Shown one piece after another: positions 50,319-59,422 of a stretch of 64,000 nt of DNA. Source of the DNA: an uncultured Oscillospiraceae bacterium (lineage in GTDB: Bacteria; Bacillota; Clostridia; Oscillospirales; Ruminococcaceae). Position 1 is the stretch's first letter; every line of letters begins with the position of its first letter. Where the stretch lies: NCBI GenBank assembly GCA_910588145.1, contig CAJUPO010000006.1:62001-126000 (forward strand), read 5' to 3'. Both the position numbers and the translations under genes were made by a program. The notes beneath the pieces are model-generated. The model searched no databases. It was not told the DNA's origin and saw only the letters and a list, made by a program, of their open reading frames with translations.

Positions 50319-52916
50319 ATGAATGCACAGAAATTTACACAAAAGTCATTGGAATCAATTCAGGCTGCTCAGGATATGGCTATAGAGTATCAGAATAATG
50401 CCATTGAACAGGCACATCTCCTATACGCCCTGCTGAATCAGGAGAACGGACTTATTCCCCAGCTTATGACAAAAATGAATGTTGACAGCCAGGCGCTTTC
50501 AAATTCAGTACTGCAAAAAATTTCAGCCATGCCTAAGGTTTCCGGAAGCGGACGCCAAAGCGGAACAGTTTATATTTCCCAAAGTGCTGACAAAACTTTG
50601 ATTGAAGCTGAAAAAACAGCTAAAAACATGAAGGACGAGTATGTTTCAGTCGAGCATATCTTTTTATCACTGACAGAAACATCAGATACGGATATAAAAG
50701 AAATATTCAGAGCATTTTCTATCGACAAAAATAAATTCCTCACTGTACTTATGGAAGTTCGGGGAAATACAAAAGTAACAAATCAAAATCCTGAAGAAAC
50801 CTATGACGTACTTGCTAAATACGGACAAGAGCTCGTAGAGCTTGCTAAAAATAATAAGCTTGATCCCGTTATAGGCAGAGACAGCGAAATTAGAAACGTA
50901 GTACGTATTCTTTCAAGAAAAACCAAAAACAACCCAGTTTTAATCGGAGAACCCGGTGTGGGCAAAACCGCCATTGCAGAAGGTCTTGCCCTTAGAATTG
51001 TAGCCGGAGATGTTCCGGACAGTCTTAAGGACAGAAAAATCTTTTCCCTTGATCTGGGCGCCCTGGTAGCAGGTGCAAAATACAGAGGTGAGTTTGAAGA
51101 ACGTCTGAAGGCAGTTTTGTCAGAAATTAAAAAGAGTGAGGGCAGAATCATACTCTTTATTGACGAGCTTCACACCATAGTAGGCGCAGGAAAAACTGAC
51201 GGAGCAATGGACGCCGGAAATCTTCTGAAGCCTATGCTCGCAAGAGGCGAACTGCATTGTATTGGCGCTACAACTCTAAATGAATACAGACAGTATATTG
51301 AAAAAGACGCTGCTCTTGAAAGACGTTTTCAGCCTGTTATGGTAAATGAACCCACAGTTGAAGATACAATTTCCATTTTAAGAGGATTAAAAGAGCGTTA
51401 TGAGGTGTTTCATGGTGTTAAAATCCACGATCAGGCGCTAATTGCCGCCGCTTCCCTTTCCGACCGATATATAAGTGACAGGTTTCTTCCGGACAAGGCG
51501 ATTGATCTTATTGATGAAGCTTGTGCAATGATAAGAACAGAGATTGATTCTATGCCTACAGAGCTTGATGAAATATCAAGGAAAATTATTCAGCATGAAA
51601 TTGAGGAAGCAGCACTAAAAAAAGAAAATGATAATATCTCTAAAGAACACCTCTTGGAAGTGCAGAAAGAACTTGCAGAAATGCGAAGTAACTTTAACGA
51701 AATGAAAGCTAAATGGGAAAATGAAAAAAATGCAATTACAAAGGTTCAAAAGCTAAGAGAAGATATTGAAAAGGTAAACGGCGATATAGCCAAGGCTGAA
51801 CGTGAATATGACCTAAACAAAGCTGCTGAACTTAAATACGGAAAACTGCCTCAGTTAACTCGTGAACTTGAGGATGAGGAAAAAATAGCTGAAAAAGCTA
51901 AAAACAGCGATTCCCTTTTACGTGACAAGGTAACTGATGAAGAAATTGCCAAAATAATATGCCGCTGGACTGGTATTCCGGTTTCAAAACTTATGGAGGG
52001 CGAACGTGAAAAACTGCTGAACCTTGAAAATATTCTTCACAAAAGAGTTATCGGACAAAATGAGGCAGTTGAAAAAGTAAGTGAAGCTATATTACGTTCC
52101 CGTGCCGGAATACAAGACCCTGACAGACCAATTGGTTCATTTCTTTTTCTCGGACCTACCGGCGTTGGAAAAACTGAGCTTGCAAAGGCTCTCTCCGAAT
52201 CGCTTTTCGACGACGAACACAATATTGTAAGAATCGATATGAGTGAATACATGGAAAAATTCAGCGTCAGCCGTCTTATAGGAGCTCCTCCCGGATATGT
52301 GGGATATGAAGAAGGCGGACAGCTTACAGAAGCCGTAAGAAGAAAGCCTTATTCAGTTGTTCTTCTTGATGAGGTCGAAAAGGCTCATCCTGATGTATTC
52401 AACATTCTTCTTCAGATTCTTGACGACGGACGTATTACAGATTCTCAGGGCAGAACAGTTGACTTTAAAAACACTATAATTATTCTGACTTCAAATCTCG
52501 GTTCGTCCTATATTCTGGACGGAATAAATGAACACGGAGAAATTACGGACCAGGCAAGAAAACAAGTTGATACACTTTTAAAACAACAGTTCAGACCCGA
52601 ATTTCTTAACCGACTTGATGAAATCATTTTCTATAAGCCCCTGTCTAAAGAGGAAATATTCAGCATAGTAGATTTAATGCTGGATGACCTTAGAAATAGA
52701 CTTAAGGATAAGCAAATAAGTATTTCTGTTACAGACAGCGCTAAGGATTATATAATTGAGAATGGTTATGACCCAAACTACGGAGCACGTCCTTTAAGAC
52801 GTTTTCTGCAAAGAAAAGCTGAAACTCTGATTGCCAAAAAGATTATTGCCGGCAATATAATGCCTGGTACAACGCTTGTACTTGATTTTAACGGCAACGA
52901 ACTGATTATTGAATAA
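50319..52916 (+). CDS. clpB: ATP-dependent chaperone ClpB
   Basis: Hsp100 disaggregase of 865 residues that works with DnaK to rescue aggregated proteins. Order: N-domain repeats (1-150), first AAA+ module with Walker A GEPGVGKT near 210, the long coiled-coil middle domain (about 410-520) that marks ClpB rather than ClpC, and a second AAA+ module with GPTGVGKT near 608. TAGGAGG precedes the start. Cotranscribed with a ribbon-helix-helix gene, not with other heat-shock genes. Confidence 0.97.
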   Translation: MNAQKFTQKSLESIQAAQDMAIEYQNNAIEQAHLLYALLNQENGLIPQLMTKMNVDSQALSNSVLQKISAMPKVSGSGRQSGTVYISQSADKTLIEAEKTAKNMKDEYVSVEHIFLSLTETSDTDIKEIFRAFSIDKNKFLTVLMEVRGNTKVTNQNPEETYDVLAKYGQELVELAKNNKLDPVIGRDSEIRNVVRILSRKTKNNPVLIGEPGVGKTAIAEGLALRIVAGDVPDSLKDRKIFSLDLGALVAGAKYRGEFEERLKAVLSEIKKSEGRIILFIDELHTIVGAGKTDGAMDAGNLLKPMLARGELHCIGATTLNEYRQYIEKDAALERRFQPVMVNEPTVEDTISILRGLKERYEVFHGVKIHDQALIAAASLSDRYISDRFLPDKAIDLIDEACAMIRTEIDSMPTELDEISRKIIQHEIEEAALKKENDNISKEHLLEVQKELAEMRSNFNEMKAKWENEKNAITKVQKLREDIEKVNGDIAKAEREYDLNKAAELKYGKLPQLTRELEDEEKIAEKAKNSDSLLRDKVTDEEIAKIICRWTGIPVSKLMEGEREKLLNLENILHKRVIGQNEAVEKVSEAILRSRAGIQDPDRPIGSFLFLGPTGVGKTELAKALSESLFDDEHNIVRIDMSEYMEKFSVSRLIGAPPGYVGYEEGGQLTEAVRRKPYSVVLLDEVEKAHPDVFNILLQILDDGRITDSQGRTVDFKNTIIILTSNLGSSYILDGINEHGEITDQARKQVDTLLKQQFRPEFLNRLDEIIFYKPLSKEEIFSIVDLMLDDLRNRLKDKQISISVTDSAKDYIIENGYDPNYGARPLRRFLQRKAETLIAKKIIAGNIMPGTTLVLDFNGNELIIE

Positions 52917-52924
52917 AGCATACT

Positions 52925-52967
52925 AAAAAATACCCGGAAAGATTTTTCTTTCCGGGTATTTTTTTAT
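52925..52967 (+). terminator. Terminator after clpB
   Basis: AAATACCCGGAAAGA/TCTTTCCGGGTATTT stem with a short T-rich loop, followed by T-run. Confidence 0.93.
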
Positions 52968-53136
52968 AAGAAAAGTTTCATTTGTTAATTTAAACAAAAA
53001 ATCAATCTATTTTAATGCAAAAAGTAGAATAATAAATAAAAATCAAAAAAAATGTCAGGTATAGGCTTCTTAGTTTGTTATATTTATTGAGAAATCATAA
53101 ATTTAGTACCCAAAAAAACTTAATTTTGTATTTAAA

Positions 53137-53163
53137 CACAATTTATTGCCGGCATAAATTGTG
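53137..53163 (+). promoter_or_regulatory. Operator-like inverted repeat in front of the lipoprotein/ABC operon
   Basis: CACAATTTAT, seven bases (TGCCGGC), ATAAATTGTG: perfect 10-base arms. The spacer itself holds GCCGGC, so symmetry continues with one extra T. It overlaps the predicted -35 element (53159-53164). The rest of the 270-base gap after clpB is AT-rich with no other feature seen. Confidence 0.5.
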
Positions 53164-53187
53164 TCAGATAAATAACAAATATACAAT
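53159..53187 (+). promoter_or_regulatory. Predicted promoter of the lipoprotein/ABC operon
   Basis: TTGTGT (53159-53164), a 17-base spacer and TACAAT (53182-53187). Both boxes are weaker than others in this window, fitting a regulated promoter. Confidence 0.55.
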
Positions 53188-53238
53188 AGCTTTGTTCAGA
53201 AAGGATTTTGGTTATCCATATACAGAAAGTGTGATTAT

Positions 53239-54456
53239 ATGAAAAAAATGATATTAATATTTACTCTGATTCTAACATTTGCTGTAAACGGCTGTGCTGC
53301 TGTACCCGACGAAGTAAAGAAGGATATAAAAAATTATCATGATGAAAATAATAATATTGATCCCAAAAATTTTAAATTTACATATATTAATACTTCTGAT
53401 TTAAAAGATTCATCTCAAAATGCTCTTGAGAAAAACTACAAGCAATTTAATATTTCTCAAAACATAGAGTTTACGTCTTTTCCGGAAGAAATTAATCAAA
53501 TGGAATTTAAATATACAGATAATTTTGAAGAAAACTATATTGATATTCTGAAAATGTTTTTTACACAACAGGAATTAAATTCACAGGAAATAAATTTAAG
53601 CACCTCTAAATCAGGATCTAAGTCATACAGTTTTTTTAATGAAAATAACAGGGTATATGGCTGCGTCAGTGATAATGGATTTGTTTCCATGCTTAAACCT
53701 GATGCATTTGACATTTCATTTTCATATAATGAGCCTAATATAAAAATATATCACGCAGACCGTAATGAAGACCTCAGTGATACATATCAGCTAAAAAACG
53801 GCAGCTGCTCTGTTAAGGATGCCGTTGATTATATAAATAATTGGTTTGAAATCAATTATAAAAAAATCGCACCTGATTATGATTACAGAGTAAAAACAGT
53901 CATAGTCAGAAAACATGAAAACTATTATTTGTTTGAAATTCACACAGAAATTATTTATCGAGGTATTCCGCTTGATAATTTATCTATGGAAGCAGAAACG
54001 GACGAAGAAAATCTTCTAATGCATATGATTTATACTTCAAATAATATAACAATTCAAATGCTCAATGTTAATCAGATAGATTCATTTACCAATGGAACAG
54101 GAATTTTACAGCCTGTAAAAGCTGAAAAAATTGAAGAATGCATATCCTTAGAAAGCGCTTTGAAGTTCTGCGAAACAACATTTACAGACTTCAGGAACAT
54201 TACAATTTCTGATATCGGTATTAAATATACCACATCTCCTGATTACGATTATATTAACGACCAGGAACCATATGCTCCGGGAATATCAGTCGCATCTCGA
54301 CCCGTTTGGGAATTTATTATTGACGTAAATCCATCGGAATTTTTAAGAGAAGAAGAAATTAATACCTATGGCGAGGTCAGGAAGTATATATACATTGACA
54401 TTTTAACCGGAGAATTACACTATAATTTGGATGTGGTTTTGCAGGGAATGGGGTGA
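53239..54456 (+). CDS. Predicted lipoprotein encoded with an ABC exporter
   Basis: A 405-residue protein with a short lipoprotein signal (lipobox VNGC, lipidated Cys19). The mature part is acidic and mainly polar. It has no domain I recognise, but two halves each hold a segment like a two-layer domain (about 180-270 and 290-400), and the end contains an IDILTGELHYN segment. A PepSY-like or YcdB-like fold is possible but not proved. The start has only a weak site (AGAAAGTG). Its stop overlaps the next gene by four bases, so it belongs with the ABC permeases and probably acts at the outer face of the membrane. Confidence 0.75.
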   Translation: MKKMILIFTLILTFAVNGCAAVPDEVKKDIKNYHDENNNIDPKNFKFTYINTSDLKDSSQNALEKNYKQFNISQNIEFTSFPEEINQMEFKYTDNFEENYIDILKMFFTQQELNSQEINLSTSKSGSKSYSFFNENNRVYGCVSDNGFVSMLKPDAFDISFSYNEPNIKIYHADRNEDLSDTYQLKNGSCSVKDAVDYINNWFEINYKKIAPDYDYRVKTVIVRKHENYYLFEIHTEIIYRGIPLDNLSMEAETDEENLLMHMIYTSNNITIQMLNVNQIDSFTNGTGILQPVKAEKIEECISLESALKFCETTFTDFRNITISDIGIKYTTSPDYDYINDQEPYAPGISVASRPVWEFIIDVNPSEFLREEEINTYGEVRKYIYIDILTGELHYNLDVVLQGMG

Positions 54457-55271
54457 TAAATTTGAAAAAAGCTTTCAGAAATATAATATCTGATCTTAAC
54501 AAATCCATAGTCTGCACCGGATTTATTATATGTATTATAATAACTTTTTTTCTGTGCTTTACATCTATAATCTACATAGATCCAAACACTGGACAAGAAT
54601 GCTCAGTAATTGAGATATTAACTAATAAAAAAAATTTCCGGCATATTCAATTTGAAGCTGAAAGCGTCCTGAAAACCTCAGTTAACGATTATTTAACAAT
54701 CTTTCTTCCCGTTTTGTCATCACTTCCGTTTGCAGCTTTTTTCTGTTCGGAAAGATCAAGCGGATATATAAGATATAACATTATCAGAACCAGCAGAACT
54801 TCATACTGCTTTTCAAAATTTATTTCTGCTTTGGTAAGCGGAGGTCTTTCTGTAATGCTGGGTTTTGTAATATATGGAATTACCATTTACTTTATTTTTC
54901 CGTCTGATAATTCAACAATTATCGGCTTTATTAAATCAGCTGCCGGAATGTCTTTATACGGCGCTGTTTCTGTTTTGCCTGCATTTATTTTATCTTCATT
55001 TATAAGAAATAAATACATAGTTTGCTGTATGCCGTTTATAATCATGCATTTTTACTATACCGTTATGACAAAAATAAAGGATTATTTAATTTTTTCCGAT
55101 AACTCAAATGTTATATTTAAAATGCAGTTTTTATATCCGAACAACATCAGGAATATATTTGAAACAGAAAGTGACAGAATGATAATAATCGTTTTTTATA
55201 CGCTTATTACAGCAGCGTCATTAATATTATTTATTGCTATTATGAACAGGAGGCTTGATTATGGGGAATAG
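54453..55271 (+). CDS. ABC transporter permease (first of two)
   Basis: A 272-residue membrane protein with about six spans, the first at about 18-42 (IVCTGFIICIIITFFLCF) and the last near 240-262. The large outer loop after span 1 fits ABC-2-type exporter permeases. The start is GTG 54453 (GTGA overlap with the lipoprotein stop); TTG 54462 is an alternative. It overlaps the next permease gene by 11 bases. Substrate unknown. Confidence 0.8.
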   Translation: MINLKKAFRNIISDLNKSIVCTGFIICIIITFFLCFTSIIYIDPNTGQECSVIEILTNKKNFRHIQFEAESVLKTSVNDYLTIFLPVLSSLPFAAFFCSERSSGYIRYNIIRTSRTSYCFSKFISALVSGGLSVMLGFVIYGITIYFIFPSDNSTIIGFIKSAAGMSLYGAVSVLPAFILSSFIRNKYIVCCMPFIIMHFYYTVMTKIKDYLIFSDNSNVIFKMQFLYPNNIRNIFETESDRMIIIVFYTLITAASLILFIAIMNRRLDYGE

Positions 55272-56130
55272 AATCTCTTTTATCAGATCATGGAGAATAG
55301 CCTGTATAGAATACTACAAATGGATTATCAATCCGAGAATGATAATTGCTGCTGCTATGATAATCTTTATATGGAATTTTGCTGTTTTTCCTTTAATTGA
55401 TATCAGTAAGGAAATGAATAGTCCATTGAATTTTCTTGAGCCGTTCATAGCAATTCTTAATTCCAGAGTTTTATGCCTTGTAACGCCGTCAGTATTTTTA
55501 TTCCTTATTTCTGACTATCCACGTTTAGATAGAAACAGCCTTTTTTCAATTCACAGAATAAAAAGAACGGAATGGGTTTTAGGACAGTTTATTTTTTTCA
55601 TTCTTTCAGCATTTACATATTTAATCAGTATTTTTATTTTCTCAATAATAATAAATTTACATAATTCTTTTCTGGCAAACGGCTGGAGTTTGGTAATCAC
55701 AAGATATACCACATACTATCCGGAAAAAGCATTAAGCTTTGCAGGTAAACTGATAACCAAAGAGCTTTATAATCAAATTTCTCCCTATGAAGCCGCCATT
55801 ACCGGATTTTTTCTTGTTCTTATGTATATGGTACTGCTATCTATGATACTTCTTTTCTTCCATATATTAAATTTGAAAAAAGCCGGTATTGCTTCCGCAG
55901 TAAGCATAATAGCAGCCGGAAGCGCTCTCGGTATATTTAAATCTCCTGGTATGTGGTGCTTTCCTATGGCACATACAATGATATATCTGCATTATACTCA
56001 GTATCTGAAACAAACGATAATGAAGCTTCAAAGTTCATTTTTGTATTTTCTTATTATAATTGCAATTTTATTGTTTATCTGCTTATTTTCAGTAAAATAT
56101 ACAAACTTTCTAAATAATGATAATGAGTAA
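55261..56130 (+). CDS. ABC transporter permease (second of two)
   Basis: A 289-residue membrane protein with about six spans. It starts MGNRISFIRSWRIACIEYYKW, similar to ABC-2-type exporter subunits. The first span lies near 25-45 and the last near 260-282. ATG 55261 has AGGAGG seven bases upstream, inside the end of the first permease gene; an earlier TTG in frame is not needed. With its neighbour it likely forms a heterodimeric membrane domain. Confidence 0.8.
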   Translation: MGNRISFIRSWRIACIEYYKWIINPRMIIAAAMIIFIWNFAVFPLIDISKEMNSPLNFLEPFIAILNSRVLCLVTPSVFLFLISDYPRLDRNSLFSIHRIKRTEWVLGQFIFFILSAFTYLISIFIFSIIINLHNSFLANGWSLVITRYTTYYPEKALSFAGKLITKELYNQISPYEAAITGFFLVLMYMVLLSMILLFFHILNLKKAGIASAVSIIAAGSALGIFKSPGMWCFPMAHTMIYLHYTQYLKQTIMKLQSSFLYFLIIIAILLFICLFSVKYTNFLNNDNE

Positions 56131-56141
56131 AGGAGAAGCTT

Positions 56142-56786
56142 ATGAATAAAACAATACAAATAAAAGATCTTTCACTGATCATAAAAAAACACCAAATACT
56201 AAGATCCGTTTCAATAGAATTTGAAAGCGGTAAAATTCATGGACTTATCGGAAGAAATGGCAGCGGTAAAACTATGCTGATGAAATGTATATGCGGTTTT
56301 GTCAGACCCACTGAAGGCGAAGTATTTGTCAATAACAAGAAAATAGGGAAAGACTGTGATTTCCCCGATAATATTGGAATAATTATAGAATCCCCCGGGT
56401 TTATTCCATATTACTCAGGATATAAAAATTTAAAGCTTTTGGCAAATCTTAATAAAAGGATCAGTTCGGAACAAATCATACAGTCAATGAAAAATGTCGG
56501 ACTTGATCCTGATTTAAAGCTTCATGTCAGTAAATACAGCCTGGGCATGCGCCAAAGACTCGGACTTGCACAAGCCATCATGGAAGACCCGAATTTTCTC
56601 ATTCTTGACGAACCTATGAACGGACTGGATAAAGACGGTATTGCGGATATGCGAAAATATCTTCATAACTTTAAAGAACAGGGAAAAACTATTATAATTG
56701 CCTCTCATTCAACGGAAGATATTGAAATGCTTTGCGACACAGTATGTGAAATGGACAAAGGCATTTTGACTGTTGTGAGAAAATAA
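56142..56786 (+). CDS. ABC transporter ATP-binding protein
   Basis: A 214-residue ABC ATPase. Walker A GRNGSGKT is at 37-44. The signature reads SLGMRQRLGLA (near 132), a SLGM variant usual in ABC-2 exporters. Walker B is FLILDEPMNGLD (near 149), followed by the switch His in IASHSTED. The C-terminus is short, with no extra dimerisation domain. GGAGAAG precedes the start. It powers the two permeases encoded just upstream; no substrate gene such as a bacteriocin precursor was found nearby. Confidence 0.92.
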   Translation: MNKTIQIKDLSLIIKKHQILRSVSIEFESGKIHGLIGRNGSGKTMLMKCICGFVRPTEGEVFVNNKKIGKDCDFPDNIGIIIESPGFIPYYSGYKNLKLLANLNKRISSEQIIQSMKNVGLDPDLKLHVSKYSLGMRQRLGLAQAIMEDPNFLILDEPMNGLDKDGIADMRKYLHNFKEQGKTIIIASHSTEDIEMLCDTVCEMDKGILTVVRK

Positions 56787-56843
56787 AGATTATCCCCTCA
56801 CCTGTTATTCTGTAAATGCATAGACTGTAAAGGGGGATGCTTG

Positions 56844-57062
56844 ATGATAATGTGTGCAACTATATTGAATGTTAACCGCAATAATTTATTAGTACGTGAT
56901 AATGCAACATCTCAGGAAGTGATTGTCCATACTTCCTGTACATGCAATTTTCATGTTAACGAAAGAATCAATATTGTATATAACGGAAGAATGACTATGA
57001 GTCTGCCGCCGCAGATAAGTGCAATCAGAATAATAAGACTGCCTTTTAATATGTGCTTATAA
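56844..57062 (+). CDS. Small uncharacterised protein
   Basis: A 72-residue protein (MIMCATILNVNRNNLLVRD start) with alternating hydrophobic residues in a pattern that suggests a small beta barrel, and an HTSCTCNFHV segment near the middle. It ends with SLPPQISAIRI and a hydrophobic tail. GGGGG lies upstream; ATG 56850 is another start. It lies 57 bases after the ABC ATPase and could be the last gene of that operon. I do not know its function. Confidence 0.6.
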   Translation: MIMCATILNVNRNNLLVRDNATSQEVIVHTSCTCNFHVNERINIVYNGRMTMSLPPQISAIRIIRLPFNMCL

Positions 57063-57064
57063 AA

Positions 57065-57095
57065 CAAAAATACCGCACATAAAGTGCGGTATTTA
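57065..57095. terminator. Bidirectional terminator
   Basis: AATACCGCAC/GTGCGGTATT stem with a 5-base loop, between the small protein gene (plus) and groEL (minus). Confidence 0.82.
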
Positions 57096-57117
57096 CATTT
57101 ACATAAATTACGGCTAA

Positions 57118-58746
57118 TTAATAGCCCATTCCCATTCCACCCTGAGGCATTGCAGGTTCTGCAGCCGGTGCAGGAATATCTGCTACAAGGCTTTCTGTTG
57201 TAAGAACCATGGACGCAACAGAAGCTGCATTCTGAAGCGCTGAACGTGTAACCTTTGTAGGGTCAACAATACCAGCAGAAATCATATCAGCATATGTTTC
57301 TGTATATGCGTCAAATCCATATCCTACCTTATCTGAACGCTTAATATTTTCAATAATCACACTGCCCTCAAGACCTGCGTTAAGAGCAATCTGTCTTACA
57401 GGCTCTTCAAGCGCTCTGAGAACGATTGCCGCACCTGTTTTTTCATCTCCCTCAAGTTCAGGGATAAGCTTTTCAACAGCTGGAATTGCATTGATAAGAG
57501 CTGTACCGCCTCCGGCTACAATACCCTCTTCAACGGCAGCCTTAGTAGCTGCAAGAGCATCCTCAATTCTAAGCTTCTTTTCTTTCATTTCAATTTCAGT
57601 AGCAGCGCCTACCTTGATAACAGCAACACCGCCTGAAAGCTTTGCAAGTCTTTCCTGAAGCTTTTCTCTGTCAAAATCAGATGTTGTTGTTTCTATCTGA
57701 GCCTTAATCTGTGCAACTCTTGCCTTAATAGCGTCAGAATCGCCCATACCGTCAACAATAATTGTATTTTCTTTCTGAATAACAACCTGTCTTGCACGTC
57801 CGAGCTGTTCAATTGAAGTTTCCTTAAGATCAAGACCGAGTTCTTCTGAGATAACTTCACCGCCTGTAAGAGTTGCAATATCCTTGAGCATTTCCTTACG
57901 TCTGTCGCCGAATCCCGGAGCCTTAACAGCCGCACACTTGAAAGTACCCCTCAGATTGTTGAGTATAAGTGTTGTAAGAGCCTCTCCCTCAATATCCTCA
58001 GCAATTATTACAAGCTTCTTGCCGGACTGAACAAGCTGTTCGAGAAGCGGCAGAATTTCCTGAATTGAAGAAATCTTTTTATCTGTAATAAGAACAAACG
58101 GATCGTCATAAACTGCTTCCATCTTTTCTGTATCAGTAACCATATAAGGTGAGATATAGCCTCTGTCAAACTGCATTCCCTCAACAACTTCGCTGTATGT
58201 TTCAGCAGTTTTGCTTTCTTCTATAGTAATAACGCCGTCAGCTGTAACCTTTTCCATTGCTTCAGCAATAAGAGCACCGACAGTTTCACTTGCTGAAGAA
58301 ACTGTTGCAACTCTTGCAATATCAGCTGAGCCTTCAACCTTTTTAGAATTAGAAATTACTGTTTCAACAGCAGTATCAACAGCCTTAGCCATACCCTTTC
58401 TTACAATCATAGGATTAGCGCCTGCTGCAATATTCTTCATTCCCTCACGAATCATAGCCTGTGCAAGAAGAGTTGCTGTTGTAGTACCGTCACCGGCAGC
58501 GTCGTTAGTCTTTGTAGCGACTTCCTTAAGCATCTGAGCTCCCATGTTTTCAAATGCATCTTCAAGTTCTATTTCCTTAGCAATAGTAACGCCGTCATTT
58601 GTAATAAGCGGTGAACCGAATTTCTTGTCAAGAACCACATTTCTGCCCTTTGGACCAAGTGTTATCTTAACTGTATCAGCAAGCTTATCAATACCTGCCT
58701 GAAGAGCTTTTCTTGCTTCTTCTCCGTATTTAATATCCTTTGCCAT
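57118..58746 (-). CDS. groEL: Chaperonin GroEL
   Basis: 60-kDa chaperonin of 542 residues that folds proteins inside the GroEL-GroES cage. It has the ATP-binding GPKGRNVVLD near 31, GDGTTTATLLA near 86, and ends in the Gly/Met-rich GGMGMGY. The start MAKDIKYG at 58746 is standard; in-frame codons upstream are not needed. Cotranscribed with groES under CIRCE control. Confidence 0.98.
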   Translation of the reverse strand: MAKDIKYGEEARKALQAGIDKLADTVKITLGPKGRNVVLDKKFGSPLITNDGVTIAKEIELEDAFENMGAQMLKEVATKTNDAAGDGTTTATLLAQAMIREGMKNIAAGANPMIVRKGMAKAVDTAVETVISNSKKVEGSADIARVATVSSASETVGALIAEAMEKVTADGVITIEESKTAETYSEVVEGMQFDRGYISPYMVTDTEKMEAVYDDPFVLITDKKISSIQEILPLLEQLVQSGKKLVIIAEDIEGEALTTLILNNLRGTFKCAAVKAPGFGDRRKEMLKDIATLTGGEVISEELGLDLKETSIEQLGRARQVVIQKENTIIVDGMGDSDAIKARVAQIKAQIETTTSDFDREKLQERLAKLSGGVAVIKVGAATEIEMKEKKLRIEDALAATKAAVEEGIVAGGGTALINAIPAVEKLIPELEGDEKTGAAIVLRALEEPVRQIALNAGLEGSVIIENIKRSDKVGYGFDAYTETYADMISAGIVDPTKVTRSALQNAASVASMVLTTESLVADIPAPAAEPAMPQGGMGMGY

Positions 58747-58778
58747 AATCATCAATCTCCTTTTTTGTAAGATTTAAT

Positions 58779-59063
58779 TTATTCAACAATTGCCAGTACA
58801 TCGGACTGGCGGAGGATTGTGTATTCCACATCGTCAACCTTAACTTCTGTTCCCGCATATTTGCTAAGCAGAACCTTATCTCCAACATTAAGATACATCT
58901 CTACTTTTTCTCCGTCAACAATACCGCCGGGACCAACGGCAACAACTTCAGCAACCTGTGGTTTTTCCTTAGAAGCTGCTGCAAGAATAAGACCGCTTTT
59001 AGTTGTCTCTTCTGCTTCTGTCATCTTAATAACGACTCTGTCTGCCAATGGTTTGATAGTCAT
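58779..59063 (-). CDS. groES: Co-chaperonin GroES
   Basis: 10-kDa lid of GroEL, 94 residues. It has the N-terminal IKPLADRVVIK, the mobile loop (EETTKSGLILAAASKEKPQ), and the C-terminal EYTILRQSDVLAIVE. GGAGGAA precedes the ATG. First gene of groES-groEL. The leader carries a CIRCE operator, so it should be repressed by HrcA, which is not in this window. Confidence 0.98.
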   Translation of the reverse strand: MTIKPLADRVVIKMTEAEETTKSGLILAAASKEKPQVAEVVAVGPGGIVDGEKVEMYLNVGDKVLLSKYAGTEVKVDDVEYTILRQSDVLAIVE

Positions 59064-59104
59064 ATTTATTCCTCCTAAAAATTTTTAGTCTTAAAAGTAT
59101 GTTT

Positions 59105-59131
59105 TTAGCACTCATAATCGTTGAGTGCTAA
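59105..59131. promoter_or_regulatory. CIRCE operator (HrcA binding site)
   Basis: TTAGCACTC, nine bases, GAGTGCTAA: an exact match to the CIRCE consensus, right after the groES promoter. Confidence 0.97.
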
Positions 59132-59136
59132 TTAAT

Positions 59137-59164
59137 ATTTTACCAACTTTTCAGGAAAAATCAA
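59137..59164 (-). promoter_or_regulatory. Predicted sigma-A promoter of groES-groEL
   Basis: Minus-strand TTGATT (59164-59159), a 16-base spacer and TAAAAT (59142-59137), six bases from CIRCE. Confidence 0.75.
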
Positions 59165-59370
59165 GTAATAATCATACAATAAAATTTTTTTTGTATCAAT
59201 AAACAAATACGTCTTATATTAAACCATAATCAATGTTTATTATGCACAGTCAAGAAATTTTTTCTATTCTAAAGTATAGTTAAACCAATTTTAAATGTTA
59301 ATATTTATGTAATAGTTTATTCATAATTTCCTCTATCAACATTTACAAAAATATTGTATAATAAAACTAA

Positions 59371-59401
59371 GTGTAAAATTGTATATTAAACAATTTTACA
59401 C
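59371..59401 (+). promoter_or_regulatory. Perfect inverted repeat in front of the two-component system
   Basis: GTGTAAAATTGT, seven bases, ACAATTTTACAC: 12-base perfect arms. A TATAAT box is at 59357-59362, so the repeat begins about at the expected transcription start. No T-run follows, so it is more like an operator or leader hairpin than a terminator. A -35 box is not clear. The remaining gap to CIRCE (59165-59340) is AT-rich with nothing recognised. Confidence 0.55.
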
Positions 59402-59422
59402 AATATATTGAAGGAGAGTAAA

